Shown here piece by piece: positions 6,055 through 6,384 of a stretch of 6,384 nucleotides of DNA. This DNA comes from Bacilli bacterium. Its GTDB lineage: Bacteria; Bacillota_I; Bacilli_A; RF39; UBA660. How positions within the stretch are numbered: position 1 is the stretch's first letter; the number at the start of each line of letters is the position of its first letter. The notes beneath the pieces are model-generated. The model had not been told where the DNA came from. It made no database searches and saw nothing but the letters and a program-made list of their open reading frames with translations. The DNA lies in the NCBI GenBank assembly GCA_022793555.1, contig JAAWDB010000007.1:1-6384 (forward strand). The letters are read 5' to 3'. The position numbers and the translations under genes are program-made.

Positions 6055-6384
6055 ATGAAAATATATAATGGTTATGAAAGATTACCAAGAAATTATACAA
6101 CAATGACAGATGAATATGAAATGACAATGGCAAATGGATATTTTATGAATAATAAACAAAATGAGGAAGCTGTATTTGATGTCTTCTTTAGAAAAATCCC
6201 TAATGGTGGGGGATATGCAATTATGGCTGGACTTGATAAAGTTATTCCATTTATTCAAAATTTTAAATTTGATGAACAAGCTTTAGATTATTTTAGAAGA
6301 AAAGGATACTCAGAAGAATTTATTAAATATTTAAAAAATTTTAAATTTACTGGAGATATATATGCTATTCCAGATGGAACGCCA
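6055..6384 (+). CDS. pncB: Nicotinate phosphoribosyltransferase, N-terminal part (cut by window end)
   Basis: The first 110 codons are present and the frame is still open at the window edge. The enzyme joins nicotinate to PRPP, with ATP hydrolysis, to make nicotinate mononucleotide, using the product of PncA. Family motifs seen are MTDEYEMTMANGYF (17-30), FDVFFRKIPNGGGYAIMAGL (41-60) and NFKFTGDIYAIPDGTP (95-110), the last leading into the core barrel. The catalytic histidine and PRPP site would lie beyond the window, as full-length members have roughly 480 residues. AAGGAA (6045-6050) lies 4 nt before the ATG and just after the pncA stop, so the two genes are almost certainly co-transcribed and perhaps translationally coupled. 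Confidence 0.94.
   Translation, partial: MKIYNGYERLPRNYTTMTDEYEMTMANGYFMNNKQNEEAVFDVFFRKIPNGGGYAIMAGLDKVIPFIQNFKFDEQALDYFRRKGYSEEFIKYLKNFKFTGDIYAIPDGTP

Overview
The window comes from a strongly AT-rich Gram-positive-type genome, most likely a low-GC Bacillota (class Bacilli, Erysipelotrichia or an uncultured relative). The pointers are a long-form ribosome hibernation factor close to secA, a SecA ending in a C-terminal zinc-binding motif, purine-rich Shine-Dalgarno sites and AT-rich codons. TGA ends the 550-residue gene and Trp is read from TGG, so the code is the standard bacterial one and not the Mycoplasma code. The exact taxon cannot be read from the sequence.

Left part (1-4983): a possible gene tail and terminator, then hpf, a 550-residue single-pass membrane protein of unknown function, and secA, all on the plus strand. 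Each of the three has an extended -10 box just upstream of its Shine-Dalgarno site, which predicts very short leaders. Strong hairpins follow the unknown gene and secA. hpf and secA are often neighbours in Bacillota, so the membrane protein between them is the least explained gene here.

Middle part (4984-5217): no convincing protein gene, but it ends in a GC-rich hairpin with a T-run. This could be the end of a small RNA or the remnant of a mobile element.

Right part (5218-6384): a near-consensus promoter whose spacer and start region form a perfect 15-bp inverted repeat, with a further copy of the half-site in the leader. It drives pncA (nicotinamidase) and pncB (nicotinate phosphoribosyltransferase, cut by the window end), an NAD salvage operon that converts nicotinamide to nicotinate and then to nicotinate mononucleotide. 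The layout implies repression by a dimeric regulator that is not encoded here. All arginine codons in this block are AGA or AGG, unlike hpf and secA, which may mean a separate origin.

No CRISPR array, intact insertion sequence, tRNA or rRNA was seen. The most notable points are the operator-promoter of the pnc operon, the unknown membrane protein upstream of secA, and the terminated but gene-free stretch between the two blocks.
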